64,000 nucleotides of DNA from Anthonomus grandis grandis (GCF_022605725.1 NC_065555.1:24352774-24416773), one strand, 5' to 3'; counted from the stretch's first letter, positions 34,240 through 45,960 are shown. Notes: generated from the letters alone by a model not told the origin. Translations and numbers: made by a program.

Positions 34240-34550
34240 CATCTAAGAGGAAAACAATAGGGAAGCTTTGTTTTCTGAAGTTCCCGGGGTAGATTCTTCT
34301 TCAGGGGTGTCTTCTATTTTCTGAACTTCTAAGTCTTCAGTTAGTTTCTTCTTGAAAAATAGCTCATTTACTGTAAAAGCTATGGTAACTATGATAAGTA
34401 TCGTCCCAATGGCTGTAGATAAGCTCCAGGCTACGGAGTGAATATCGTCTTTTTCTTTAGGAATATTTTTCAGGATCTTGGCTTGATCTTGAAGGGATCG
34501 AATTTGGTTAAAATCGATCGAGTCGAGTTGAATAGTGTCCCGTGGTAACT
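34240..34550 (-). pseudogene. Envelope-like C-terminal fragment with membrane segment
   Basis: In a frame different from the protease, a stretch of about 20 hydrophobic residues (IGTILIIVTIAFTV core) is followed by basic residues (FFKKK) and an acidic cytoplasmic tail, ending close to the purine tract and 3' repeat. The position and layout match the end of an envelope gene in gypsy-like retroviruses of insects. Only this tail remains; the surface part and fusion region are absent. Confidence 0.55.
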
Positions 34551-34559
34551 GGAATTCTT

Positions 34560-34856
34560 TATAATATTTTTAATTATATTGGAATTAGTTTTAAATTCTT
34601 TAAATGCGGGTATATTAGCTTTGTCTAAAAGTTCATTTTCACCTACGCTTGTTTTTAAATGAGATGAATATTGGAAAATCGTTTCAGGGGAATATTTTTC
34701 GGCAATAGATGGTCTTATCATAGATGGATAACATCCTGTGTCGATTAATAATTTCATAGAGGGTTGTTGAATTATTACATATGGTAATCTGTTATAAAAT
34801 TCTTGGTTATATAAATCTATCGTTATTTTGAATTCGTCGGTGGGCTGTCTAAGCAA
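34560..34856 (-). pseudogene. Retroviral-type aspartic protease region
   Basis: Contains LLIDTGCYPSMI, the DTG active-site triad of retropepsins, about 35 residues into the 128-codon frame. The usual second landmark (ILG-like) is not visible. The frame runs on past about 34560 into sequence that belongs to a different gene, which indicates a deletion junction. The rest of pol is missing. Confidence 0.7.
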
Positions 34857-34859
34857 AAA

Positions 34860-36270
34860 TTTTCTTGATTATCGGCATAATCATTAATGGGGTATTGATT
34901 ATCAGAATAATCATTTTGATCGATACACTGATTTCTGAGACGTCATTTATAGGGTATTGATTAACATTATAATCATAATCATTATATTGATTAATAGAAT
35001 TATCAGGGGGTATTTGTCTTAAATTGGGGTTGTCATATTCGCTGTTAAAAGTATTTTCTTCGTTATGATTTATTTGGAAATCATTTTGTAAAATTTCTTG
35101 GTGGTTAAAAGATTGTGCAGGTCTAAAATGGTTTGACCTTTGTGGTATTGTATAGTTTGTCCTAGTTGACATAGGCTCTGGTTTATTTGGGGGTACTTGA
35201 CCTGTTGGTTTGAACACATTTCTAGGTGTGCTAAAGACTTGTTGATTTGTAGGAAAGGGACTGGGCCAGTGGGAAAACTTGACCTATGTGCGTGATTATA
35301 ATTATTATTGTTATAATTAGCAGCATAATTATTATTTGTAAGCGGCATATTTCTGTTAAAAGAATGATGTTGTTGGGGTTGTGTGTTAAAATAATTTTGG
35401 GGTATTCTATAATTGTTGTTATTTTGATTTTGATTATAATATGGTGTATTTGTGTTAAAATTTCTTGGTGGGTAATTATTTGTTTTCTGTTGTATGGTTA
35501 ATTGTTTATTAGTGTTATTATTATTGTTTAAGGGTGTCATGGGTTTAAATAGATTTTGCGTGTAATCGAAATTCTCTTCTTCATTAATCATCGTCATTGC
35601 CATTTCAATACAATCAGGGTTTTTTAATCTTATTATACTTTGAAGAGGGTTGTTTAATCCTCTGATAAAAGTACGTAAACAAACCGAATCATATTGTCTT
35701 AGATAAATTACTTTTGTTTCTGGGCCCATTTCGTTATCTGAATAACCATTTATTTTTTGGGCTAGAGTGCTACGCAAAACTTGAAGTCTTTTTGCAAATT
35801 CAAGAGGTTTTTCGAATTTGTGTGGGGTTGCTACGAATAAATCTTGTTCTAAACATTCTAAGTTACGTTTGTCGCCAAAACAATCTAATAATGCATTTTT
35901 GATATGTTCCCAAATTATTAGTTCCATACGGCTACCTACTAGTATTTGGGCGCGATCTACTTATTTCATTCTTATGGTTCTAATTAAATAATTCTTTAAA
36001 ATAGGATCATCTTGATTACCATAAGTTTCAAATAAAAATTCCGCAGCTGAAATAAATGTATTCAGTGTAGTTGGATCACCATTATAAGGGAAAATTGTGA
36101 CCACATACATCTTTAAAAGTGTGTAGTTAACGGCCGCTACTTGTCCGTTAGCGTTAGGCATTTTTTCTAGTGCGTTAGGCATATCGTTACGTATTTCAAT
36201 AGTTCTCGATCTTAAATTCTGTTTCTGAAAAATTGTTCTGCTAAATTGTCAACGCTAGTTTCTGACATAA
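34860..36270 (-). pseudogene. gypsy-like gag gene
   Basis: Likely start near 36268 (MSETSVDNLAEQF). The frame is broken near 36200, open at 36182–35961, and open again at 35927–35070 (285 codons). It has the retroelement capsid pattern: a region around residues ending LIRTIR, then a block with CFGDKRNLECLEQDLF and LRTFIRGLNNPLQ. The C-terminal half is rich in Asn, Gln, Pro and Tyr, with no CCHC knuckle visible. A stop near 35958 and a frame change near 35070–35217 break it. This is a Ty3/gypsy-type capsid; the insect errantivirus group is one possibility. Confidence 0.75.
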
Positions 36271-36381
36271 AATTATGGATTATTAAATAAATCAATTAAA
36301 GTTAGCACACAAAGCGAAATATAATACAGGAAACACATAAGTAAAATATTTATAAGGATTAACACTATTGAGTCCATAACT

Positions 36382-36807
36382 AGTTCCAGAGTGCAGTTTT
36401 TGGCTGAGCTTCGAAAAAAAGGTAAGCAGGTTTAATTTTAATTGAAATAATAAATTCAGCAAAATGTAAGGTTATGTTAAGAAAAAGTACCAGAATAAAC
36501 GAAGGGTAATTACTTTAATGTGATTCTCATTCTTAGCTCATAATCTCATAATCCGGAGGAACCTATTAATGAAATAATGGCAATAGATCTCCCAGGTTTA
36601 CAAGAACCTTCCACAGAAATTCTTATCATTTTCTTCAGAAAATTCTGAGTATCTTCCTGAAGTATCTTCGTCTTCTGACTCAGAAGATAATTAACCCCTA
36701 AGTAATTTAAGAAGTCGTATTTCTTCTGAAAGTGCGAATCTAGAAGGTATGCAACAATTTCCAGAAACTACCATCAAATCCAGAAAACGAGTTTTGAGAG
36801 CCAACCA
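36382..36807 (+). other. Possible 5' exon region of the DUF7869-like gene
   Basis: A donor-like AAAAAAAG|GTAAGCAGG occurs near 36421 and an acceptor-like CATTCTTAG near 36537. After the acceptor a serine/glutamate-rich N-terminal region can be read in broken frames (SSEYLPEVSSSSDSED near 36640–36690). It suggests an interrupted upstream exon, inferred from position only. Confidence 0.35.
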
Positions 36808-38560
36808 GTGGAAAAGAAATATATCCAAAGAAAGAGAGCTCGCGGTCAAGAGTACACTTCCTCTCGAAACAAAATAATTCCAGCTAAAACAATGAATCCA
36901 CCATGCTCAGAAAAATGTAGGCAAAATTGTACTTTCAAGATTTCCGATGAAGAAAGACTTATAATATTTAATGGAAACTGGGAACTGGCAAACTACTCTC
37001 GATAGCATGATTTTATTCAAAGCAATACCACAAAAGAACAAACAAAAATTAAGACAAAAGGCAGAGAATCAAAAAGAGCAGCTTCAATAACATTTTTTCT
37101 TCCTATACGCTCAATGAAGGTAAAAGTTTGTAAAACTATGTTTATTAATACCTTGGGAATCAATAAACGGGTTGTCGATATAGCTTTAAAAAAACGGACC
37201 ACCGAAAATATTACAAGTATAGATAAAAGAGGGAAACACATTAAAAAGATAACATCTGAGCTTGTAATTCAAAATATAAAAAGTCATATCGAAAGTTTTC
37301 CATCAGTTCCATCACATTATTGCAGATCTGGTACAAAAAGGCAATATTTATGTTCATCTTTGAATATAACGATCCTATATTCATTGTATGTAAAATGGTG
37401 CAAAGAGATGCAAAGAGAGAAATCTGGAAACAGCCTCTGAAGCAATTTACAGAAAGTGTTTTAATGAGAACTATAATTTAGGGTTCCATCGTCCAAGAAA
37501 GGATCAATGCAGAATGTGTATGTCTTTTCATGAAGCTCCTGGAGATCAGAAAATACTTTTGAAAGACGCTTACGATGCTCATATTCAAATTAAAGATCAA
37601 GCCAGAAATAAAAAAGCGACAGATAAAACAGATGCTTCAAATTCAAATCAGAAAATTGTTTGCGCTAATTTTGATTTACAACAAGTATTACTTGTGCCGT
37701 CAGATCCGACTAACAATGCCCTTTTTTATAAAAGAAGGCTAGCAACATACAATTTTACTGTTTACAACGTCGCTAGCAAGCAGGGAGATTGCTTCATGTG
37801 GTCTGAAGTTCAAGGCAAAAGAGGCAGTTGCGAAATTGCTAGTTGCGTTTTTATGTACCTTAAATCTTTACCAATAACAACTAAAAGTGTAGTTTTCTTT
37901 AGCGATAGATGTGGAGGGCAGAATTTAAATAAGTTTATGGCATCTATGTGTTTAGCAGTACAGCAAATAGAAAACCTTAATACAATTGACTTAAAATTTT
38001 TAGTTGTTGGACACAGCGAGATGGAGTGCGATTCTATGCATGTGGCCATTAGTAGAGAGTTTAAAAGGGTTGAGAAGGCATATTGGCCAGAAGATTGGAA
38101 ATATAAAGCTCGAAGTGCCAGGAAAAAGGGTGATAAACCCTACATTATCCACGATCTTAAATTTAAAGATTTTTTCGACTATAAAAAATGTGTGCAACAG
38201 AATTTGTGGTTTCGAAAAACAGATAACGATGGACACTTAGTAAATTGGCAAAAAATGTGTTGGATACATTTTGATAAATCTGAACCTTTTATAATGAAGT
38301 TTAAAGAAACTTTTGATGGAGATTTTAGAGTTATAGATTGTAACAAAAAAGCTAGACGTAATTCTTTACAAAATGCTCCATCACTGCAATGTTTATACAA
38401 AAGTCCGATTTCAATCTCAGAGGCCAAATATCAAGACCTTGTTTCGTTGTTTAAAACAAAACCACCCGCATTAAGGGAGACTTATAAGTCATTTAACACA
38501 AATTTGCCCCATGATCGGAAAAAAAAAGATGTGCTATCCGAAAGTGAAGAAGAAAATTAG
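36808..38560 (+). pseudogene. DUF7869-like protein, candidate DDE transposase, two breaks
   Basis: The N-terminal part carries CSEKCRQNCTFKISDEERLI, then a TAG at about 37003. The frame continues past it (ALKKRTTENITSIDKRG; SVPSHYCRSGTKRQYL) to a one-base shift near 37430. The second part (to 38560, TAG) begins EAIYRKCFNENYNLGFHRPR and KDQCRMC, and is intact for 348 codons. Candidate catalytic blocks are ANFDLQQVLLVP, VVFFSDRCGGQN and VVGHSEMECDSMH, spaced as in an RNase H-like fold. These blocks recur in abundant uncharacterised arthropod and cnidarian proteins that I associate with DUF7869. The C-terminus is acidic. Function is not known; a transposase role is inferred from motif order and flanking repeats. 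Confidence 0.65.
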
Positions 38561-38952
38561 AAAATGGTGATTATTTATTACCTATTTTAAGTTATTTATG
38601 TTTTTAAGAACCCAATTTAGCTGTTATAAGAAAGCTGTTCAGTTTTATTTATAAGAATATTAAATTTTGTTTATTTTTGGTTTGACTTTTATTCTTTATT
38701 AATCCAAATAAATTGCTAGAAAGAATAGATAACTCAAAAATTTGCGATTTTTTTTACTACTAAAAGTAGATGACTATAAACTAAAAACATTCTTTTTATT
38801 TTTTATCCAAAGTTGTATCAATAAAATAATTCTTAACAAATAGAGTAAAAAAATAGAATGATAATATACACTTTTAAACCTTAAATAGCAGAGGCTAAAT
38901 AGTAAAAACTTTAAACTGCATTTACTCAAAACTATAATTTCAAAGTTATCTA

Positions 38953-39694
38953 GTTGTAGTATTGAGGTAGCGATATATTATCATGTAAATTATTACGGAT
39001 TTATATCTTAAAACTAGTTTGGATTTAATACATAACAGTTCCTACTTTCTTTAAGCTTTTCTGTCGTGTCTTAATTTTTAAAAAGTAGAATCTAGTTGCG
39101 GATGTCTTCATTTGATCTACGAGCTTCGTCCCATTTCAGTTAGCCCAATAGAAAAAATTCTAAATAATCGCCAAAAAAGGAACAATTTATGAAGTTTTGT
39201 GCACTTTTTATTCATATGTGATAACTTGATATGCTTTTAAACTAATACGACTAACAATAATAACTTAGCAAATAATAATAATTTTTGAATAGATTCAATA
39301 AAATTTCTATATCAATAACTTTATCTCTACTCATTTTTCATATTACGCCAATTAACGTCAATGCTCCAAACATGCATCTGTTATCAAAAAATGTCTGTTG
39401 TGCTATATAATGCTATCACTTGTTTTTGCAGGACCAGTGCCTACTTTATTGTTGGTGGATTTGCGTCCTAATGAAAGAACTCTTGTATATACGTAAAGAA
39501 TGTTATTATCAACAAGATGTTTTTGCAACAATATTAAATATCATTTGTGTTAATCAACATTTAAAATGTATCCCTGTATATACCTATATAGCTGAAAACA
39601 TCCATATTTTCAGCATGTTTAAGATGAGCATTTTAACAAGTTAACAAAATAAACGGAAATTATCTTTTATAAATTAATGCTAAATTACTTATTA
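38953..39694. other. AT-rich sequence, no gene seen
   Basis: May contain the right end of the DUF7869-like element. The frame at 39420–39644 has no recognisable motif. Confidence 0.35.
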
Positions 39695-41118
39695 TACCGA
39701 GTAGCGCGTCGCGCAGCGGAACATAGGAAAACCCATGTAAATTTTAAGGGGGTCAATTATTGGCTTCTAATTATTTATAATTGCAAAATTAGCAAATTTC
39801 GGTTCAGATAAAACCAAACGGGCACAAAATGAATAAAATGAATATTGTCACTGACGTGAGGAAAAGTGTCAATAAATCAGTGACAGTCGATATTTGAAAA
39901 CAAGTATGAATTATTCAATCGACGAAAAAATAGCCATAATTAAGTGGCATTATGCAGGAAACAGTCTTACTTTAAAGGTGTCTTACTTTGAATGTATGGT
40001 TGTGAGATTGATAAAACGAAAAAAAAAAAACATTTCTTGTATTCTTGTTAAAAAACATTTCTGTACGTCAGATTTGACAAAGCCTTATAACAAATTGTTT
40101 GCTGGTGGCTGGTGTCTGGTTTTACCTGAGCCGAAAATTTGGTAATTTTGCATTTAATTGAACAATTCAAGATTATTAAAATTTTTTAAAACTTTGCACG
40201 AGGGTTTGCTAAATTGGTCTCCTCAAAAAGTTATCCTACATTTTTTTCTGTAAAATGTACAGGGTGGCCAGATAAGAATGCAAAGTGCTGTATTTTGGAA
40301 ATTATTCGTCGTATAGACTTGCAATAAAAAATGTTATAATTAAAGTGACTAAAAGAATACCGTGAAAAATATTTTTAAATTTCCAAGATGGTCGCCAGGG
40401 GGCGTAACCGCCATCTTAAACTTTTTAAGTGACTTTTCACTGAAATCTACCCAGTAAATGTTACGACAAAATATATGCTTTTTAAAGCTCAGCTCTAATC
40501 GAGTAATTTTTGTTTAACACTTTGTGACGTATCTATTAAAATAAAGTGGTGGGGGGTAATTCAATGTTTTTTTTAAATAAACAGCTGTAACTCCTAAACT
40601 ACTAAACTACTAAGAACTAGACATATCACAGATAAGACGGATTTGATGGAGCAATAAATGTTTTTTCCAACGAGACCAAGTTGGTTAAAATCCGTTCAGT
40701 CGTTTAGGAGTTACAGCTGTGTATTTAAAAAAACATTGAATTATCCCCCACCACTTTATTTTAATAGATACGTCACAAAGAGTTAAGCAAAAATTACTCG
40801 AGTAAAGCTGAACTTTAAAAAGCATATATTTTTTCGTAATATTTACTGGGTAGATTTCAGTGAAAAATCACTTAAAAATGTAAGATGGCGGTTACGCCCC
40901 CTGGCGACCATCTTGGAAATCTGAAAATATTTTCCACGGTATTCTTTTGGCTACTTTAGTAATATAATTTTTTACCGCAAGTCTCTACGATGAATAGTTT
41001 CCAAAATACAGCCCTTTGCATTCTTATCTGGCCACCTTGTACAGGGAAGCCAATAATTGACCCCCTTAAAATTTACATGGGATTTCCTATGTTCCGCTCG
41101 GCGATGCACCACCCGGTA
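39695..41118. mobile_element. TIR element (about 1.4 kb) with a foldback element nested inside
   Basis: Outer inverted repeats of about 75 bp: the left starts TACCGAGTAGCGCGTCG and runs to GGGGGTCAATTATTGGCTTC; the right is its reverse complement (…CACCCGGTA). A short open frame at 39906–40000 reads MNYSIDEKIAIIKWHYAGNS, the N-terminal start of a DUF4817-type transposase, so the element is a deleted mariner derivative. Its right part is occupied by the 40258–41041 foldback. Confidence 0.8.
40258..41041. mobile_element. Foldback MITE with about 340-bp arms
   Basis: Left arm 40258–40599, right arm 40702–41041, loop about 100 bp. Ends read TACAGGGTGGCCAGATAAGA in both directions. The arms include GATGGTCGCCAGGGGGCGTA and TGGTGGGGG(G)TAATTCAATG. 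Identity between arms is high but not perfect. No coding content. If transcribed it would form a long double-stranded hairpin. Confidence 0.85.
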
Positions 41119-42523
41119 TACTACTATTAACATACTACTATAAAGTCATCCTTAATTTTTTTTTCTCTATACCGTCCCGGATAAAATAGACAAGATAAAT
41201 GTGTTTTAAGGAATCCTTTTTAAGAGGTCCTTAGTAGTGTTGATCACATAAAATTTTTATTAAATTATACTAAGTATGGAATTCTTCACCTTTAAAACGT
41301 TTTCTTGGTCTCTATATACAGTATGTTCAAAAAGTCTGAAAAAATACCTGTACAGGTAAACCAATTAACCGGCTGAAAAATACTCAGATACGTCAATTCT
41401 CTTTTATTTTTCTTGCACGTTTTCACATTTTTGAAAAATATACAGGGCGCATCAAGAAGACTGGGCAGCTGTCAGCTTTATTATTTTAAATAGAACACCC
41501 CATTTATTAATACATTTTTGGATTCTACGATAAATTCTAAACACAAATTTACGGGCCCCTATACATACTTCCATAATTTCTTTTAGTGAATGAAACCAAC
41601 CATGAAATATATGTTTTAATTATGTATACAGGGTGTCCCATAACTTAGTGGACACAGAGCAACAGCATATTCTTCGCTTAAAAATATTACGACGATTTTA
41701 CCAAATTCTTCTAGTTCGAAACTTGGCGGCGAGAAATTCGAATTCAATGGTAATTTTTATATACATCCTAGAGGGTCGCGGTGTCAGCGACATTCCGAGC
41801 TGACAAAATGTGTCCAACTGTATTGTGCCTCAGTGCATATGAGTTTTTTATAAAAAATCTCAGATTTATAATTAATATTACTCTAAAAAGTTATACATTT
41901 TTCGAGTCGCAGGGCGACCGTTTTCGAGATAATTGAATCTTTAAGTTTGAATGCGGCCTAAATAAAAAATTGATGTTATTTACGATTTAAATTTTTTTCT
42001 AGGGAAATTCAGTTTTTCATTTATCTAGGGATAAATCTGAAATACATAAATAGCTAATAAAAGAGCATATAAAAAAATAAGAAAGCGCCACATCCTTCAT
42101 TATTGACACCGTTACTTTTGGATACGTAAATTTTGAATATTTTTTGGCTTTGATTGAAATAAAATGTAGGGACCGCGTTATAGTGATATCAGATATTATT
42201 TCTGTCAAAATGTTGGTGCTTAATTAGAATCATTAGAGGCCTTGCAAAAAAAATTTGCAAGCAAAAATAATATAATATAATAATGTCACGATACGACGTT
42301 TTTTTTCTAACATAGATATGCGGAACATGATATGCGTATACAGATCGTGTTATCGTGAGCTACGTATTACCCAAAATAATGGTGACACCGCTTGGTTGCG
42401 GCTTGCAGGCGGCGGAATTTTTCGTTTTTATTTTTTGAACCGGAAGTCAGCAGACCTCACCTTGCTGTGTTACTGCACGTTGCATTAATAATTTTTGAGC
42501 GTTACTTTCGTTTTTTTTTCACT
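41119..42523. other. Region with three inward-facing mariner-like termini
   Basis: TACAGTATGTTCAAAAAGTC at 41317, TACAGGGCGCATCAAGAAGA at 41441 and TACAGGGTGTCCCATAACTT at 41637 all look like left ends of mariner-type elements. No matching right ends were found downstream. One of them probably belongs to the transposase at 42524. The rest is AT-rich and non-coding. Confidence 0.4.
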
Positions 42524-43614
42524 ATGGCTGTTTACACCCCTTCCGAAAGAGTTCAACTAATTAAATGGTTTTATGGAGGCAATTCGGCAGTACAATGTAG
42601 AGATTTGTTTTCAGTGACATTTGAGAATAGACCGATTCCTTGTGCAAAAACGGTTTTAAATGTGGAAACAAATTTTGAGACATCTTTTTGTTTTCAAGAT
42701 TGTAAAAAATGCCACACAAAACGTCAAGAAGCGCCTGTTGAAGTGGTCCAGGATATAGAACGGCGGGAAGAAATGGTTTGCAGTACCCTAGAACTTGATT
42801 CGACACGGTCCACTAGAAGTGTTGAAGAGGAACTGGGAATGAGCAATAAAACTGTTGCTCGTATTTGGAAAAAATATGGGTACAAATGTTTTAAGTATTC
42901 AAAAACTCAGGAAGTATTTCCTGAAGACCAGTGGCGAAGAATGGAATTTTGTGAAACCATGATGGACAAGGCAAATGAAAACGAATATTTTTTTAAAAAT
43001 ATTTTGTTTTCTGATAAATCTTCTTTTCCATTACATGGCAAACACAATCCTTCCATTGTTCGTTATTGGTCTCAGGAAAACGAGCACAGAAGTGTTCAGT
43101 TTCGTACCCAATATCATCAGAAATTGAATGTTTGGGCAGGTATTTTGGGCGACAATGTTATAGGGCCATTTTTTATTGATGGCACTTTAAACACCCAAAA
43201 GTACCTTGAGTTGCTGAAAAACCAAGTTCTTCCTGCCATTCAAATCCTACCTGATGTAGACCTGGGATCGGTTTATTTTCAGCAAGATGGCTGTCCTGCT
43301 CATAACGCGGCTAGGGTAAAAGAATTTTTAACAAATACTTTTCCTAACCGCCTTATACTGGCGATATTAAATGGCCTCCTAGATCTCTAGATTTGTCTCC
43401 AAATGACTTTTATCTGTGGGGTTACCTTAAGCAGACCATTTACATCAAGCATGAATTTAATAGGCCAACAAATTTAGAGGAGTTGCGAAATAAAATTTTC
43501 GATGGTGCCAATTTCATTTTACCTGAAACTCTTTTGGAGGTGCGAAATAGCTTTTACGATAGGTTAAGTTTTTGTTTAGCGAAAGAAGGCGGTTTATTTG
43601 AGCCTTTTATTTAA
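42524..43614 (+). pseudogene. DUF4817/DDE mariner-type transposase, nearly complete, one frameshift
   Basis: ATG at 42524 (MAVYTPSERVQLIKWFYGGN) follows an upstream in-frame ATG at 42392 that adds no family-like sequence. HTH region to about residue 60; a second helix-turn-helix near SVEEELGMSNKTVARIWKKY. Catalytic blocks: ILFSDKSSF (the usual DES reads DKS), LNVWAGILGDNVIGPFF, VYFQQDGCPAHNAARVKEF. A one-base shift occurs near 43350–43375 before WPPRSLDLSPNDFYLWGYLK. The end is GGLFEPFI. Length is about 360 residues, as expected. The frameshift and the Glu-to-Lys change next to the first Asp make activity unlikely. Confidence 0.88.
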
Positions 43615-44173
43615 AAAAATATATGTTGTTAAGTTTGTTTATTGGAGTTTTATTTCTGATTTTTATTATATTTTTATCAGAGTTGATATTTTATTTTTTA
43701 TTAGAATAACGCTTTAATTTTCATTATGCAAAACACAGCATATTAAACATTTTAGGAATTTAATTCTATGCGGGTTTTACACATTGCCATGTCTGTAAAA
43801 CCCGCATTAGAATAAATATTTCAAAAATGCCTGGATTTTCGCGTAATATTTTGGGACAGTTTGTCGTCAAACGACGCAGCTCCTCCCGTCCCGTCCTCGG
43901 GCCGGCCGGGGCGGTGCTCTATCGCAGGCACTCATACACGTGCGACGTTGCAAAATTTCGCCTCTATGCGGTTTCCTATAAGTAACGAACGAAAACACGA
44001 TCCGTATACCTAAGAAAATTTTAACGTACGAAGAGCGCGTCAGCGATATATCGATAACCCAAACAATAAAGCATATATGTATTATTATCGTTAAATATAT
44101 GTTTATTCAACAATTTTTTAGTAAATTTTTGGTTTTGGTAGATTTATTGAACTGATAATATACGTATATTATA
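43615..44173. other. Sequence between transposase and hAT element
   Basis: Contains a short hairpin at 43768–43807 and a GC-rich patch around 43875–43950 (CGGGCCGGCCGGGGCGG core). No gene seen. Confidence 0.4.
43768..43807. repeat. 14-bp-stem hairpin, 12-base loop
   Basis: ATGCGGGTTTTACA at 43768–43781 and the exact complement TGTAAAACCCGCAT at 43794–43807. It lies 154 bp after the transposase stop codon. It could be a terminator-like RNA fold or a small palindrome from repair. Confidence 0.8.
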
Positions 44174-44259
44174 CAGTGACGGCTCGTAGCTAGTGAGAAA
44201 AGCAGTGCATAAGTTTACCGAGCGTGAAAAAAAAATTCGCTGAAAGTATAAAATTATTA

Positions 44260-45960
44260 AAAATGCCCACGAGAAAGAACGATAAGAAAGAAAAAACGCT
44301 GCTTTACTCCCCAACGCTCTTGATTTTTCTTCCGTCACATAGTTAAGTAGAAAAGTTTTTATCCTCTTTAACATTAAGAAGCATTTTTTAGCTTCGGATG
44401 TTGACATGGATGTGGTTACCAAGACCTCCAGCAGCTTAATAGTTTCTTGGAAAGTGGTCTCCATTTCTTCCTGTGAAACTAACGATAAAAGAGGAATGGC
44501 TTCCTTCGGACATGATTTGAAGTTCGTCTCTTTTATAAAGTACTTGCAGTTCTGTTTTTAAACGGGTTTTCTCTAAGAATGGATAAACTTTAGCCATCGC
44601 AAAAAGCAATTTGTCTGGAAAGCTTTTTTAATATTGAATAAAATGTTCTTTTCGAAATAGCGATGACTATTAGATGTCCTGTAAAAGTCAATCAAACCCT
44701 AATCTGTTGCAAAATACAATGACAAACTTCCAAGGCATCTAGTGTTTTATTCACTGAAAAAGATATATCCGAACGAGGATCTATGGAGAAATAGGTTCAT
44801 CGTTTTCTACAAGCTCCGAGTCTAATGTGTCTGTAACTGCATCAATTTCATTACAAATTTCTTGCATTGCATTTTCAAAGTTTTGTACATCTATTTAGCT
44901 TTAACCGTATTTATATTAATCAACTGCAGTTGTTTAAAACTTATTTCAACATGTGCCATGATTTTACTAAACACTGTGTACGCGGAAGAACAATAGACTG
45001 TATAATATAAGAAAAAATTAATTAAACTAATAGATTTAATATGTAAAAAATAACTGTAATAAAAAATAATTTTGAAGGCCTACCTTGGTGTATTTTGCGT
45101 TGGTGGTTGTGTGGATCTCCAGCTACTAGTTCCTAAGCAAGCCGGCTATTTCCAGACACTTTTCACATGTTAATTTTGCATGAAAAGAACTTAATGTAAA
45201 AATGTTATGTTAAAAACTTTTACTTAGACGTAACACACTGTTAACCAAAATATGAAAATTCTATCCTCCAATCTAAGTTTATATGCATCGGCTTGTTCAA
45301 TGGTTGAACAAGCCGAAAATATCCATAACTCTTATCAGCTCATTTCGCTATTAATAAACCGTATTGACTCTACGTCATTGAAAATTCCATCTAGTTTTGT
45401 GAAAATCTATCTTCTTACTTATACTTTTGTTCTTGGAGGTGATATGTTAGAAAAAGGAACAAATCCCAGTTAAATGAGCAAAACAAATTCGCACAGAGGC
45501 TTTAACTGAAGTCGCGTTCTTCATTATAAGGAACATTTAATGTGCATAGCAATTTAGCAATGTATACAATTTGCAAATAAATATTTATCGTTAAGCGTTT
45601 TTTCCCCATCTACACCGCTCAGTATTAACGCAGCATTACCTTTGCACCAAGGATGAATTTCATTTAAAATAAAATTTGCTATTGACATGGCGCTGCATCC
45701 AGGAGGGTCTAAATATTCCCAGAATCTTTCCACTGGCTTAATGGAGACAAATTATCATAAAAATAATTACTAATGAAAAATTGTTTGCAACATCGGTTGT
45801 TTTAGTCACTTCTTCGTAGTAAACACCAAGCATACAATCTAATAGTTCCTTTTGGATAGTCTGAGAAGTCTTTTTAATCACTGTTGCTTTGTCAAAATGA
45901 TCTTTTGAATCTATCTAATTAAGAACTAAAATTAATTAATTTCCGAAAAAAAATATTTGT
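44260..45960 (-). pseudogene. hAT transposase of ZMYM1/DUF4371 type, decayed
   Basis: Minus-strand blocks, in order: FDKATVIKKTSQTIQKELLD (45900–45840) and a CSAM-containing region with stops, then the C-terminal dimerisation motif LLEVLVTTSMSTSEAKKCF followed by LKRIKTFLLNYVTEEKSRAL (44440–44310). The last block is typical of hAT proteins (xxErxFSxLKrIKtylRs). Many stops and shifts. The N-terminal zinc finger was not identified. Confidence 0.65.

Larger units (their letters stand above)
34155..36381 (-). mobile_element. Internally deleted gypsy-like LTR retroelement
   Basis: Direct repeats of 80 bp (34155–34234 and 36302–36381) differ at only three sites. In minus orientation they start AGTTATGGACTCAA. 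A GGGAGGAG purine tract adjoins the 3' repeat on its inner side. Between them are gag, a protease region and the end of an envelope-like gene; reverse transcriptase, RNase H and integrase are absent. No clear target duplication. The repeats are short for LTRs and may be truncated. Confidence 0.7.
33769..38952. repeat. Six TAGATAACT motifs at both flanks of the DUF7869-like gene
   Basis: TAGATAACT or its complement occurs at 33769–33777, 33849–33857 (complement), 33910–33918, 38726–38734 and 38944–38952 (complement), with a one-base variant at 38767–38775. I noticed no others between. Clusters at both ends of a transposase-like gene look like subterminal binding sites. The outer boundaries and terminal inverted repeats were not resolved. 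Confidence 0.45.

Noticed and set aside
38000..38240. Overlapping open frames on both strands within the DUF7869-like gene
   Set aside because: Shadows in alternative frames; the 348-codon frame carries the family motifs.
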